A stretch of 64,000 nucleotides of DNA from Pseudoalteromonas piscicida. GTDB lineage: Bacteria > Pseudomonadota > Gammaproteobacteria > Enterobacterales > Alteromonadaceae. Below the pieces are notes generated by a model. The model worked only from the letters and a program-made list of their open reading frames with translations, made no database searches and was not told the DNA's origin. The position numbers and the translations under genes are program-made. Below, piece after piece: positions 10,777 through 19,679 of this stretch. Position 1 is the stretch's first letter. Every line of letters begins with the position of its first letter. Where the stretch lies: positions 1-64,000 of the forward strand of contig NZ_NKHF01000037.1 in NCBI RefSeq assembly GCF_002744175.1. The letters are read 5' to 3'.

Positions 10777-11757
10777 TTATCGATGCAAATTGGCCATGCT
10801 TTGAGCGCTGGACACTAACTCTTCGACACCAGCTTGGTCAAAATCCATTTTTACAAAGTAAGGTAGCTTCACCTCACTTTTACCCAACGGGATGCCAAAC
10901 ATCTTATCGAGTGGAAAGGCGTCAAGACGTTGTAGCTCTATACATAGGTCGTCTTTTATAAAGCCTATTTTGTGGATCTTTTTCACCTCCGAAGGTGAAT
11001 GCACCACTGCGGAATATACTGACTTTTCAGCCAAACCATCTGGAAACTGTTTAAATAGAACCTGATCCATTTGCGGATGAGTAAAGCCTGATAAAAACTG
11101 CTTTAAAAACTGGCTATCCACATCCAGATCAGACACGGACTCTTTAAATAGTTCGGCTATCTCACCGCCTACTTCGAGCACTTCTTTTAGCCAAGACTCG
11201 CCGTCATCCTCTGGATAGATCCGAAGTAGCTCATGCCAATCCATTTTTACATTTGGGTTAAACTCTTTAAACGTATCAAGTGAGAGAGAGAAATTTAATG
11301 GTGCACCATAATGTTCAGGCATTTCATATCGGCACAAATATTTGTTGTACCCCCATATTTCTCTACCATTGATCAAGGCATTGATATTATTCACAGTAAT
11401 GAATGCAGGATACCAATATAAGTGCTCCGCTTTTAGCGTTTCTAGATTAATTTGCAGTATTGGCAACCACACGATGATATCCGTTTCTTGCATGTATCCA
11501 TATTCACTGAAGGGCGGCACCTTTGACGCAATATTTTCAATGTCAGTAAAAGTAAGTAGGCACCAATCCGATAGCGCTTTAAATACAAACTCACTACTGG
11601 GCACTGAGTTTAACGTATCATCGACATAAGTTTGTATTTTGCCCTTTTCACCTTGAACAAAAAAACCATACATTTGTGCGTTAAGCATTCTACAGGGAGG
11701 CTTGGCGATAGGGTTACTGTAAAAGTGCTGATAGTCGGGTAACTCTGGATACATCAT
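10777..11757 (-). CDS. acetoacetate-decarboxylase-like protein
   Basis: A 326-residue protein. The segment INGREIWGYNKYLCRYEMP matches the signature of acetoacetate decarboxylases (GRE..(G/A)YPKKLG in the clostridial enzyme). The first lysine of the classical Lys-Lys pair, which forms the Schiff base, is kept. The second, which lowers its pKa, is replaced by tyrosine, and the proline before the pair is Asn. It is longer than the 240-250-residue clostridial enzyme, with extra N- and C-terminal parts. It may therefore be an aldolase-dehydratase or cyclase-type relative rather than a decarboxylase. SD AAGGAG precedes two consecutive ATGs (11757, 11754), and the second is better spaced. It lies in tandem with the FAD oxidoreductase and the small hydrolase. 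Confidence 0.75.
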   Translation of the reverse strand: MMYPELPDYQHFYSNPIAKPPCRMLNAQMYGFFVQGEKGKIQTYVDDTLNSVPSSEFVFKALSDWCLLTFTDIENIASKVPPFSEYGYMQETDIIVWLPILQINLETLKAEHLYWYPAFITVNNINALINGREIWGYNKYLCRYEMPEHYGAPLNFSLSLDTFKEFNPNVKMDWHELLRIYPEDDGESWLKEVLEVGGEIAELFKESVSDLDVDSQFLKQFLSGFTHPQMDQVLFKQFPDGLAEKSVYSAVVHSPSEVKKIHKIGFIKDDLCIELQRLDAFPLDKMFGIPLGKSEVKLPYFVKMDFDQAGVEELVSSAQSMANLHR

Positions 11758-11823
11758 TCACTCCTTAAAATATAATAATTAAGAGTTTAGTGTAGTTTGC
11801 CTTGGCTGTTTTGCGCACTCCAA

Positions 11824-12411
11824 TTAAGACATTTCCAGCGCTTGTTGCGCTATTGAGGTAAAGTTTCGCGCTTCTTTTTGGCAATAATATTGGTAGTGAG
11901 CATAGGCGTATTGATCAAAGTTGACTGACAACTTATTCATAAAACCATGAGCATATCGCGTTCTCACGCACTGTAGTCCCTTTTTGTTGTTCAACGCTGT
12001 AATAACAGGTTCTACATCAAAGTGAGACTCAACTTGAGCGAAGAAAATCGAGACATCACAACTCGGCTTAAGTGCTAGATGATGGCGGATCTGCCCAGGA
12101 TAGAAGGCGATTAACTGTTCAACACTGTTTTGCTGATTATGTTCAGCTAATGCAACCCATGCTGCGGCTCCACCAGCGCTAAATCCAATAACTAACCTTG
12201 GAGCAAACGCCTTGATGGCTTCAGAAACCTTTTGAGCGTATTGTTGGTGACCACATTGCGCCAAAAACAATTCATAACAGTCTGACTCTATGGCGCTGGT
12301 TGGTTCATCAATGAAGGGAGAAAGCACGTTGACTTTAGTCCCTAGCGAATTGGCAAAACACTTCACATCTTCAGTGTGCCCAAAAATATCGGTTACAATT
12401 AGAATAGACAT
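11824..12411 (-). CDS. small alpha/beta hydrolase, dienelactone-hydrolase-like
   Basis: A 195-residue protein with a nucleophile elbow GFSAGGAAAW (Ser near residue 98) and a late histidine in RYAHGFMN, consistent with the alpha/beta-hydrolase fold of dienelactone hydrolases. An acidic third residue is not obvious, perhaps the Asp in ESHFDVEP. ATG 12411 has a good SD (AAGGAAAACCT). The gene is 66 bp upstream of the decarboxylase-like gene in the same direction, so hydrolase, decarboxylase-like protein and FAD oxidoreductase probably form one transcription unit. Substrate unknown. It is shorter than most family members (about 230-240 residues). Confidence 0.7.
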   Translation of the reverse strand: MSILIVTDIFGHTEDVKCFANSLGTKVNVLSPFIDEPTSAIESDCYELFLAQCGHQQYAQKVSEAIKAFAPRLVIGFSAGGAAAWVALAEHNQQNSVEQLIAFYPGQIRHHLALKPSCDVSIFFAQVESHFDVEPVITALNNKKGLQCVRTRYAHGFMNKLSVNFDQYAYAHYQYYCQKEARNFTSIAQQALEMS

Positions 12412-12716
12412 AGGTTTTCCTTTTCATTATTTATAGTTATTAGCTTGGCTTTATAGATTTTCCTTACCATATCGCCAAATAGATAACCCTGGCCTAGGGT
12501 AGACCAAGCTACTACGTCACAATGCATAATAACAGATCCAGAATGAGCACTTATTTTAGGACTAAGGGGCATTGTGTCTTAATACTTAGCCTAATTTAAA
12601 GCTAGCACACCAACACAAACTGTAAACATTAATTACAAACTAAATATACATTTAATTAATCATAAACCACGTCAGCGGTGCTAAGCTTATTGTATGTACA
12701 TCAAGAGTTGCAGAAT
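12412..12716. other. divergent intergenic region
   Basis: About 305 bases between the divergent hydrolase and binding-protein genes. It is AT-rich near 12620-12665 and must carry both promoters. I see no strong repeat, operator or small reading frame. Confidence 0.5.
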
Positions 12717-13547
12717 TTGATCAAAGTCATATTATTCTTTCTCGCCACTTTTCATTCCAGCGCGTTATTTGCCAAGCAAATCACTTGGATTGTGCTCGAC
12801 TTTGCGCCTTATTACATTTTATCGGATGAACTAGAGGGCCAAGGCCGCGATGAATTACTCATCCGTCTAATTCAGCCATACATGCCAGATTATGCCTTCA
12901 ACTATAAACTTTTCCCGGCTTCAAGGGCGATATATGAGCTATCAAATGTAAACAACCAATACTGCATGATTTCGCTATATAAAACGACAGAGCGACAAAA
13001 ACACATTGCGTTTAGTGATGAGTACTCAACAATCGGCTTATCCACTTCTATCGCGTTAAGAAAAGACATAGCTCAGTCTTTAGGACTGAACAACAGCGCT
13101 GTTGATTTGGAAAAATTAGTCACTACACACGGACTAAACGTCGGCATAGCAGCCAATCGCTCGTTCGGAGAACAGTTAGACTCGCTCTTAGCAAGTTTGC
13201 CAAACGACCAAGTAACTGTCAGGCCGGGGAGAGACGCACTGGCAAGCTTAACCGTAATGCTACTCAAAAAAAGAGTCGATATTATACTGGGGTATCCTAG
13301 TGAACACCATTATCACAAGCTTAATGTGGACAAACATGACGAGTTAACGCAAGTGAGGATAAATGCCTACTCCCAAATCACCTCAGGTTTTGCTGGATGT
13401 AATAACAATACGGTTGGTAAAACACAAATTGCTGCAATTAGTGAAGCTTTGAAGAAAGTCCATCAAGACGAGCAATTTCGGTTGGCTATGTCGCGCTGGC
13501 TACCCGAACAACTTAGGCCACAATTAGCCAGTATCTTTCTCAAATAG
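12717..13547 (+). CDS. periplasmic solute-binding (SBP_bac_3-like) protein
   Basis: The frame opens with a GTG at 12678. A TTG at 12717, preceded by AAGAG, gives a textbook signal peptide (IKVILFFLATFHSSALFA) directly after the start, so I place the start there. The mature protein (about 255 residues) starts KQITWIVLDFAPYYIL and contains AIYELSNVNNQYCMISLYKTTERQKHIAFS and GLNVGIAANRSFGEQ. This is the layout of the transporter substrate-binding fold (family 3) found in free-standing periplasmic proteins of Alteromonadales. No ABC permease is adjacent, so it may be a sensor-associated or orphan protein. Ligand unknown. Confidence 0.7.
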   Translation: MIKVILFFLATFHSSALFAKQITWIVLDFAPYYILSDELEGQGRDELLIRLIQPYMPDYAFNYKLFPASRAIYELSNVNNQYCMISLYKTTERQKHIAFSDEYSTIGLSTSIALRKDIAQSLGLNNSAVDLEKLVTTHGLNVGIAANRSFGEQLDSLLASLPNDQVTVRPGRDALASLTVMLLKKRVDIILGYPSEHHYHKLNVDKHDELTQVRINAYSQITSGFAGCNNNTVGKTQIAAISEALKKVHQDEQFRLAMSRWLPEQLRPQLASIFLK

Positions 13548-13577
13548 TGCCATCATACAAAGCGATGCATGATGGCA
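13548..13577. terminator. inverted repeat between convergent genes, possible bidirectional terminator
   Basis: TGCCATCAT at 13548-13556 pairs with ATGATGGCA at 13569-13577 around a 12-base loop, starting at the stop codon of the binding-protein gene and 10 bases before the yceI stop. The following A/T runs are weak (CAAAATA). Confidence 0.45.
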
Positions 13578-13586
13578 AAATAGCAT

Positions 13587-14162
13587 TTACTTACGGATCC
13601 CTTCTAAATGTAAGCCAATAGTGACATGCGTAGAGGCAGGACCTAGGTTATAGTCAATATCATAGTCTGCTAGCTTAAGTTGAGTCTCGCCTTCAAAACC
13701 GACACGATATCCACCCCAAGGATCTTTACCTTCTCCTACTTTTTGTACGTCAAATTCGATATTTTTAGTTACACCGTTTAGTGTAAAGCTACCTTTTACC
13801 TTAGCATTGGTATCATCGCTAAAAGCAATTGAAGTACTCTTGAAAGTCGCCTTAGGATGCGCTTTAACATTCAAGAAGTCATCACCGCGCAGATGTTTAT
13901 CGCGCTCTGCGTGGTTAGAGTCAATGGAAGCTGTATCAATAACAACGTTGATTGTAGAGGCATTTGGGTTCTTAGCATCGTAGCTAAACTCCCCTTCAAA
14001 GTCATTAAAGCGCCCATGTAACCAGCTATAACCTAAATGCTTAATTTTAAAATTGACGAATGCATGAGCGCCTTTAGTATCAATGATATAGTCAGCAGCA
14101 TTAGCATTCGCTGCCATTGTCATTGCTGCCATGCTTAATGCCAATAGTGTTTTTTTCATCAT
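13587..14162 (-). CDS. YceI family periplasmic protein
   Basis: A 191-residue protein with a signal peptide (MMKKTLLALSMAAMTMAANANA) and the YceI lipocalin-like fold: ADYIIDTKGAHAFVNFKIKH at the start of the mature part, then HLRGDDFLNVKAHPKATFKS in the middle. Family members bind polyisoprenoids such as ubiquinone-type chains in the periplasm. It directly follows the cytochrome b561 gene with no gap (14162/14163), an arrangement common in proteobacteria that points to a shared role with quinones. A second ATG (MKK) follows the first at once. Confidence 0.93.
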   Translation of the reverse strand: MMKKTLLALSMAAMTMAANANAADYIIDTKGAHAFVNFKIKHLGYSWLHGRFNDFEGEFSYDAKNPNASTINVVIDTASIDSNHAERDKHLRGDDFLNVKAHPKATFKSTSIAFSDDTNAKVKGSFTLNGVTKNIEFDVQKVGEGKDPWGGYRVGFEGETQLKLADYDIDYNLGPASTHVTIGLHLEGIRK

Positions 14163-14738
14163 TTAATCCTCAACTTTTTTCGAATTTAAAACCTTGAGCA
14201 TACGAACCAAGGTTTGATCTTTATTAATAAAGTGGTGTTTAAGCGCCCCTAATATGTGTAATGTAACGACGCCAATTAATCCCCAAGCTACATATAAATG
14301 TACGGTTCCAGCAAGGTCACTTTGGTTGTCAAATAGCTCCCCCATACTAGCCACTGAAAACCAATTAAATACTTCGATCGCTCTGCCATCCGAAGTCGAA
14401 ATTAAGTAACCCGTAGCAAATAGTGTTAGTAACCCCAAATACAGAATGACATGGACTACACGGGCAACCAGATTCTGGATCTGTTCCAGCTTGGTAGCCT
14501 CACTGACGGGTTTAACGCTTGGATTCAGCACTTTCCAAACCATGCGTATTAAAATGAGCGCAGCCAACAAAATACCGGTACTTTTGTGGATATTCAGCCC
14601 ATCTCGGTAAAATGGGTCGTAGTAGCTCAGCTCTACCATGTATAACCCAAGGCCAAACATACCGAAAACAACTAATGCGCTTAGCCAGTGAAATACGATG
14701 GCAACTAACCCGTATCTGTGTGGTGTATTTTTAAACAT
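14163..14738 (-). CDS. cytochrome b561
   Basis: A 191-residue integral membrane protein with four predicted helices (about 14-34, 50-67, 92-112 and 145-165). Candidate heme-ligand histidines are HW in VAIVFHWLSA, H in LNIHKSTG, H in VARVVHVILY, and H in LHILGALKHH. Such proteins pass electrons between quinones and periplasmic acceptors. It is first in a two-gene unit with yceI. The start ATG at 14738 begins MFKNTPHRYG, as usual for the family. Confidence 0.92.
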   Translation of the reverse strand: MFKNTPHRYGLVAIVFHWLSALVVFGMFGLGLYMVELSYYDPFYRDGLNIHKSTGILLAALILIRMVWKVLNPSVKPVSEATKLEQIQNLVARVVHVILYLGLLTLFATGYLISTSDGRAIEVFNWFSVASMGELFDNQSDLAGTVHLYVAWGLIGVVTLHILGALKHHFINKDQTLVRMLKVLNSKKVED

Positions 14739-14842
14739 AAAACTCAGCTAATAAAACTCATTCTCAATAAGAGTAAGCTTATACGCTAAAAGTTCAGAGA
14801 GAAAGGCAAATATTTAGCGGCTCATTGTGCATATACGCACAC

Positions 14843-14872
14843 AAAAAAGGCGCTCCAAATGAAAGCGCCTTG
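14843..14872 (-). terminator. rho-independent terminator of ccoG
   Basis: On the minus strand the stem AAGGCGCT / AGCGCCTT encloses an 8-base loop and is followed by a T-run. It lies 19-48 bases beyond the ccoG stop codon. Confidence 0.85.
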
Positions 14873-14890
14873 AGTCGGGGGGAGTTTAAA

Positions 14891-16273
14891 CTAGTTTTTA
14901 TAGAAATAGCTGTCTTTGGTTATGCTAATACTCGCATCTTGCTGCGATTCAATGGTGAACTGGATCGGCGTGCGTTTGCCTTTCAGATCATAACCATCAG
15001 CTATCACTGTGATTGGAATTAACGCCATATCGCCACCTGCGATATGTGTTGTTGCAGGTGCCGTAAGCTTAGCATCGGGCAAACCTTTAAGACTCACAGT
15101 GTAGGTTAAGTCATGTTGTGTTTTGTTAATAACACTTAGGGTATACGGGTTTTCCACTAAGCCTTCGTAGTTCACTCGATACAAAGCATTTCTATCGCGG
15201 ATCACCGACGCTTCAATTGGTGTACGATTGAATGCCCAAATCACCATAGTCACCATAATAAGTGCGGTGATTGCACCGTAGCCAACAATTTTTAGTCTGA
15301 ATGGGTTGGATTTTTTACCAGCTTGCTGATGTTCACTTTGGTATTTTATTAAATCAGGCTGATAGCCAAACTTATTCATCGTTTCATTACATGCATCAAT
15401 ACATAATCCGCAGTTGATACATTCATATTGCAAGCCGTTTCTGATGTCGATACCTGCGGGGCACACTTCTACACACAAATTACAGTCAACACAATCACCT
15501 AACCCGAGCTGTTTAGGATCTTCTTTACGCTTACGGCGGCCCCTATTTTCACCACGCTCACTATCATAGGTGACAACTAAAGTGTCTTTATCAAACATCA
15601 CGGATTGGAAACGTGAATATGGGCAGGCAACAGTACACATTTTCTCACGTAGAAATCCTGCATTCCCGTATGTGCACAGCGCGAACAAAAATACCCAAAA
15701 ACTGGTGAGCCCAGACCATTCGAGCGTAAACATCTCTAAATATAGCTCTTTGGCAGGGATGAAATAAGCCATAAATGAAGTGGCTGTGAACACAGAGATG
15801 AGTAGCCAGATAGCATGCTTTGCGGTCTTTTTAGCCACCTTTTTACTATCCCAGCTCGACTTATCTAGCTTAATCCTTTGGTTGCGCGTCCCCTCAACTC
15901 GATGCTCGACCCAAGTAAACATCAACATCCAAATAGTTTGCGGACAGGTATACCCACACCATACGCGACCCAGCCAAGTTGTGACGAAGAACAAGGCAAA
16001 AGCACCGACCATAAAGATCCAAGCTAAGATCATAAAATCCTGTGGCAGAAAGGTGGCACCAAATATTTTGAATTGCTGCTTACCAAAATCAAGTAGAATG
16101 GCTTGCTGTCCGTTGTACTGTATCCAAGGAATAAGTACGAACGTTAACATTAAAAACCAACCAAGGTTTCTCCTAATTTTTTGGAAATACCCTTTTTGCT
16201 CTCTTACATAAATAGGCCCTTCTTGTTTGTAGGGCTTAATGATCATGTCTTCTTCTTTGATATCAAACTTCAT
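14891..16273 (-). CDS. ccoG: cytochrome c oxidase accessory protein CcoG
   Basis: About 460 residues. Four to five membrane helices are present. A cysteine-rich segment GRVWCGYTCPQTIW sits in an early loop, and a ferredoxin-like part has CVDCNLCVEVCPAGIDI and CINCGLCIDACNETM, two classical 4Fe-4S cluster signatures. An Ig-like IG_FixG C-terminal domain follows. CcoG (RdxA/FixG) is linked to cbb3 oxidase assembly, probably copper reduction. A TTG at 16300 is in frame but coincides with the predicted transcription start, so ATG 16273 is chosen; ATG 16246, preceded by AAGAAGAAG, is a good alternative. No ccoNOPQ genes are in the window. A sigma-54 promoter and paired palindromes lie just upstream (listed separately), and a sigma-54 activator gene is next door. 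Confidence 0.92.
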   Translation of the reverse strand: MKFDIKEEDMIIKPYKQEGPIYVREQKGYFQKIRRNLGWFLMLTFVLIPWIQYNGQQAILLDFGKQQFKIFGATFLPQDFMILAWIFMVGAFALFFVTTWLGRVWCGYTCPQTIWMLMFTWVEHRVEGTRNQRIKLDKSSWDSKKVAKKTAKHAIWLLISVFTATSFMAYFIPAKELYLEMFTLEWSGLTSFWVFLFALCTYGNAGFLREKMCTVACPYSRFQSVMFDKDTLVVTYDSERGENRGRRKRKEDPKQLGLGDCVDCNLCVEVCPAGIDIRNGLQYECINCGLCIDACNETMNKFGYQPDLIKYQSEHQQAGKKSNPFRLKIVGYGAITALIMVTMVIWAFNRTPIEASVIRDRNALYRVNYEGLVENPYTLSVINKTQHDLTYTVSLKGLPDAKLTAPATTHIAGGDMALIPITVIADGYDLKGKRTPIQFTIESQQDASISITKDSYFYKN

Positions 16274-16308
16274 GTTATTTGCTACATTGGTAATACACAA
16301 AGGAGATA

Positions 16309-16326
16309 TTGCAACTTTCAGACCAA
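16309..16326 (-). promoter_or_regulatory. sigma-54 promoter of ccoG
   Basis: On the minus strand the bases read TTGGTCTGAAAGTTGCAA. The invariant GG and GC are exactly ten bases apart, as in the -24/-12 consensus TGGCAC-N5-TTGC, and the -12 half TTGCA is perfect. Transcription would start near 16299, leaving a leader of about 26-50 bases before the ccoG ATG candidates. Confidence 0.75.
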
Positions 16327-16384
16327 TCTGAAACTTTATAAATCACTGAAATATATATACTTTTAAAAATAGCAAAAACCAAAA

Positions 16385-16420
16385 TCGTGATATATCACGA
16401 ATACCCGCGATATATCACGA
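16385..16420. promoter_or_regulatory. tandem palindromic enhancer sites upstream of ccoG
   Basis: TCGTGATATATCACGA (16385-16400) is a perfect 16-base palindrome. A second, near-perfect copy, CCGCGATATATCACGA, spans 16405-16420, with centres 20 bases (two helical turns) apart. They sit about 60-110 bases upstream of the sigma-54 promoter, the usual place for activator binding. The second site overlaps the stop codon of the activator gene (16415-16417). The shared form is CGNGA-TATA-TCNCG. Confidence 0.7.
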
Positions 16421-17848
16421 AAGTTTGGTGATTTTTAATTTCTTCATTTTTGAACGTAGAGTGCTCTCTGGTAGCCCTAACTTCTCAGCAGCGCCATCAG
16501 TACCCGATATTTTCCAATTACTCATCTCTAACACTCTTAAAATATGTTCAGCCTCAGCTTGAGCCAGTGTTAATTCACCATGTTCGGTTTTTACTTGTTC
16601 TGATGCCTCCAACGCTTGGGATAAATCGAGTAATCTCCCTTTTGACAGTATTGCCTCACGCTCCAATACGTTTTGCAACTCTCTAATATTTCCAGGCCAA
16701 TCGTAGCGCTGCAAGGCATTAACGGCCTTTTTAGAAATCCCCCTTAATTGTTTGCCTAATTTTTTGTTAAGCTGAACAATAAGGTTATTAGCCAGCACAG
16801 GAATATCTTCTATTCTCTCACGCAGTGCAGGAACCCGAATGGGGAAGACATTCAAGCGGTAGTATAAATCCATTCTAAAATGGCCACTTTCGACCATTTT
16901 CCAAAGATCTCGGTTGGTCGCTGCTACAATGCGAATATCTACTTGAATAGACTTGCTTCCCCCTACTCTTTCAAACTCACGCTCTTGCAGCACCCGTAAA
17001 AGCTTACTTTGTGCTTCTAATGGTAATTCACCAATCTCATCTAAAAAAATAGTTCCTTTATGAGCAAGCTCAAACCGCCCCTTACGTCTTTCATTTGCCC
17101 CAGTAAACGCCCCTTTCTCATGACCGAATAACTCAGATTCAATTAACGTCGGAGAAAATGCTGCACAATTCACTTTGACAAAGGGCTGGCCCGAGCGCTC
17201 ACTGAGACGGTGTAGGTTGCGGGCAACCAGTTCTTTCCCCGTACCATTTTCACCTAAAATCAGAACTGTACTGTCGGTTTGGCTAACCAATTCTAATTGC
17301 GCTAACATGGCTTGGAATATATCGCTATTGCCCACCAATCCTGAGTCTTGCCAGCTCTCATTTAATGTTTCGAGCAAATAAGCGTTTTCATCTTTCAACT
17401 GCTCTGTCAGCACTTGCACTTTATTTAGCGCCTCTCGTAACGCACTCTCAGTCTTATGCTGCTGAGAAACATCGCGAAATATCGCGACTGCTCCAATAAT
17501 TTGCTGCTCTTTATAAATTGGCGTTGAGGTATATTCAACGGGAAAACAGCTACCATCCTTACGCCAAAATACCTCATTGGTTACTTGCCTCGTTTTACCG
17601 TCAAACATGGTTTTGTAAATGTTACATTCGTCGGCTGGATATTCACTGCCATCGGCATGGCTATGATGGTGATATTGGTGTATTTTTTTGCCCAATAATT
17701 CATCACTCTGCCAACCCGTCATGCGCTCAGCAGCAGGGTTTACAAAAACTGCATTACCTGAAAGATCAAAGCCATAAATGCCCTCTCCAACTGCATTAAG
17801 TAGCAATCTAGGGTCAGCCAAAAAATGTTTAATAATAGACATAGCCAT
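16415..17848 (-). CDS. PAS domain sigma-54-dependent transcriptional activator
   Basis: 477 residues in three parts. An N-terminal PAS domain (about 10-130) contains [28 protein letters not shown] and [12 protein letters not shown]. The central AAA+ domain has Walker A GENGTGKE, the sigma-54 contact loop GAFTGA, and Walker [13 protein letters not shown]. The C-terminal Fis-type helix-turn-helix ends [12 protein letters not shown]. It binds enhancer DNA and drives open-complex formation by sigma-54 polymerase. There is no receiver domain, so the PAS domain probably senses the signal. The second ATG (17842) is better spaced from GAGG than the first. The palindrome at its start codon suggests autoregulation, and ccoG is the likely target. 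Confidence 0.9.
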   Translation of the reverse strand: MAMSIIKHFLADPRLLLNAVGEGIYGFDLSGNAVFVNPAAERMTGWQSDELLGKKIHQYHHHSHADGSEYPADECNIYKTMFDGKTRQVTNEVFWRKDGSCFPVEYTSTPIYKEQQIIGAVAIFRDVSQQHKTESALREALNKVQVLTEQLKDENAYLLETLNESWQDSGLVGNSDIFQAMLAQLELVSQTDSTVLILGENGTGKELVARNLHRLSERSGQPFVKVNCAAFSPTLIESELFGHEKGAFTGANERRKGRFELAHKGTIFLDEIGELPLEAQSKLLRVLQEREFERVGGSKSIQVDIRIVAATNRDLWKMVESGHFRMDLYYRLNVFPIRVPALRERIEDIPVLANNLIVQLNKKLGKQLRGISKKAVNALQRYDWPGNIRELQNVLEREAILSKGRLLDLSQALEASEQVKTEHGELTLAQAEAEHILRVLEMSNWKISGTDGAAEKLGLPESTLRSKMKKLKITKLS

Positions 17849-17849
17849 C

Positions 17850-17867
17850 CTCGCGATATTTCGCGAG
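17850..17867. promoter_or_regulatory. palindromic operator at the start of the sigma-54 activator gene
   Basis: CTCGCGATATTTCGCGAG has half-sites CTCGCGA and TCGCGAG around TATT, the same 5-4-5 architecture as the two sites before ccoG. It begins one base upstream of the ATG at 17846-17848 and covers the ribosome binding site region, so binding there would most simply repress the activator's own gene. Confidence 0.6.
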
Positions 17868-17984
17868 CATTATATCGACAAATCGCTCTCATGTCAGTCA
17901 ATCATTCCTCCTTATGCTATCTGCACTGCATTTTTGCGTAACGACAGTGTAAAATGACTAAAAACAGCCAACTTGAGCTTACGC

Positions 17985-19424
17985 GTGGACAAATCAACTT
18001 ATATTCCAACTGACTTTATTGATGACATAAAAACGTATCTGCCGTCACACCTCAGCATTGAGGATTTTATATCAACATGCCAATCACCTCTGCGCCGCTC
18101 GGTAAGAGTGAATACCTTAAAAATGTCGATCACTGCGTTTTTAGCCTATTGTCAAGAGCATAATTGGCAAGCAGAATCGATCCCTTGGTGTAAAGAAGGC
18201 TTTTGGATCACCAGAAGTGCAGAGGAAGAGGCGGCCCTGGCCATCGGCAACACAGATATTCACCTCAGTGGTTGTATTTATGTACAAGAAGCAAGCTCAA
18301 TGCTACCACCTACCGCGCTCAAGCCAACCCTAACTCCAGATGATATTAATTTAGATATGGCCTCGGCGCCGGGGTCTAAAACATCCCAAATTGCTGCATA
18401 TATGTCAGGCAACGGCGTCTTGGTTGCAAATGAGCTGTCTTCTTCAAGATTAAAGGCGCTAGCAGCGAATATGAAACGAATGGGGATCCACAATGTTGCG
18501 CTATCGCATTTTGATGGCAGTATCTTTGGTGATTACATGTTTGAGTGTTTCGACAATATCTTACTGGATGCGCCCTGCTCAGGAGAGGGGACCGTAAGAA
18601 AGGATCCAAACGCATTAAAAAACTGGTCGATTGAATCCAACATTGAAATTGCAGCAATACAAAAACAACTAATTGACAGTGCATTTCAAGCATTGAAGTC
18701 CGGTGGCACGTTAGTCTACTCAACCTGCACCCTAACGCCTTTAGAAAATCAACAAGTTTGCCAATATCTGCTTGATACCTACTCAGATGCGGTGGAAGTA
18801 GACAACCTTGCGACCTTATTTTCCGGAGCAGACAAAGCGACAACGTCGGAAGGTTATTTACACGTCTGGCCACAATTATACGATAGCGAAGGGTTTTTCA
18901 TTGCGCGATTTAAAAAAGTGCATTCCGTTGAGGTAAAAAACCCTAAACAAAAAAAGGGTGTATTTCCGTTTGATCCGATAGACAAAAAAGTAACAAAAAC
19001 CTTGCAATTAGCGCTGGAAAAACAGTTTGGCATCACCACACTTCCAGGCAAACTAATGCAGCGGGATAAAGAGGTTTGGTTGTTTCCAAACGGGTTTGAC
19101 GCCATTCAAGACCGTATAAAATACGCTCGGATCGGGATCCTATTAGGCACTACACATAAAAATGGAGTGCGACTAGAGCACGAATTCGCTACAGCTTTTG
19201 GTCACTTAGCACAGAAGAACACCCTACCGCTCACAAGAGCACAGGCCAAAGACTACTTTAACGGTAAGGACATACGTCTAGATGAATTAACGGCACACAC
19301 CGGTGAGGTGATTTTAACGCTCTGCGGCAGCGCGATTGGCCTTGGGAAGTGGCAGAAAAACAAAGTTAAGAATAGCCTGCCTCGTGATTTGATTAAAGAT
19401 GACCTGTTGATAACTTGGGTATAA
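17985..19424 (+). CDS. rsmF: 16S rRNA (cytosine-1407 C5) methyltransferase RsmF
   Basis: 479 residues collinear with E. coli RsmF (YebU). The SAM-binding motif is [17 protein letters not shown], motif IV is [20 protein letters not shown], and motif VI is STCTL with the catalytic cysteine. A C-terminal PUA-like region includes EVWLFPNG and RDLIKDD. It methylates C1407 of 16S rRNA in the 30S subunit. No ATG is available. GTG at 17985 gives [11 protein letters not shown], matching the length of the E. coli N-terminus, whereas a TTG at 17973 adds four residues. It is a single gene, divergent from the sigma-54 activator. Confidence 0.93.
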   Translation: MDKSTYIPTDFIDDIKTYLPSHLSIEDFISTCQSPLRRSVRVNTLKMSITAFLAYCQEHNWQAESIPWCKEGFWITRSAEEEAALAIGNTDIHLSGCIYVQEASSMLPPTALKPTLTPDDINLDMASAPGSKTSQIAAYMSGNGVLVANELSSSRLKALAANMKRMGIHNVALSHFDGSIFGDYMFECFDNILLDAPCSGEGTVRKDPNALKNWSIESNIEIAAIQKQLIDSAFQALKSGGTLVYSTCTLTPLENQQVCQYLLDTYSDAVEVDNLATLFSGADKATTSEGYLHVWPQLYDSEGFFIARFKKVHSVEVKNPKQKKGVFPFDPIDKKVTKTLQLALEKQFGITTLPGKLMQRDKEVWLFPNGFDAIQDRIKYARIGILLGTTHKNGVRLEHEFATAFGHLAQKNTLPLTRAQAKDYFNGKDIRLDELTAHTGEVILTLCGSAIGLGKWQKNKVKNSLPRDLIKDDLLITWV

Positions 19425-19574
19425 CCTGAATATACCCTTTTGATATTTTTAAGACCAATTCAGAATATGAGCACTAAGCTTTTGTTTTATATTAACTTAA
19501 TAAATTGTTCATTTATTTGTAAAAAGAATGAAAGGTTAACTAAACTTAACAGTACTTTCTACTTCTCCCTACAG

Positions 19575-19663
19575 TCTTAGAAGGTGTTTTAGTTAGCGCA
19601 CGGCTCAATATTGAGCCTTTCCCTAGGCCCAGAACTTAGCAGGTAAGCTCTGGGCGTTTTTTT
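19575..19663 (+). ncRNA. candidate small RNA ending in an intrinsic terminator
   Basis: In the gap after rsmF there are two adjacent hairpins. The first is the perfect 16-base palindrome GGCTCAATATTGAGCC (19602-19617). The second is a strong terminator with GCCCAGA / TCTGGGC arms and seven T. The terminator is about 200 bases past the rsmF stop, far for a gene terminator. The hairpin-plus-terminator layout resembles the 3' half of sRNAs such as Spot 42, but no 5' identity was found. The 5' end is a guess. Confidence 0.3.
19627..19663 (+). terminator. rho-independent terminator
   Basis: GCCCAGA at 19627-19633 pairs with TCTGGGC at 19649-19655 and is followed by G and a run of seven T at 19657-19663. 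It works only on the plus strand. It terminates either read-through from rsmF or the candidate small RNA. Confidence 0.85.
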
Positions 19664-19679
19664 ATCTAAGCGAAGTAGA

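Noticed and set aside
16256..16267. TTTGATATCAAA palindrome near the ccoG start, like an FNR or Fur half-match
   Set aside because: It is only 12 bases, lies inside the coding frame of the preferred start, and does not have FNR spacing (TTGAT-N4-ATCAA).
19575..19663. Spot 42 RNA
   Set aside because: The hairpin and terminator layout is similar, but the conserved 5' sequence and the polA-engB neighbourhood are absent.
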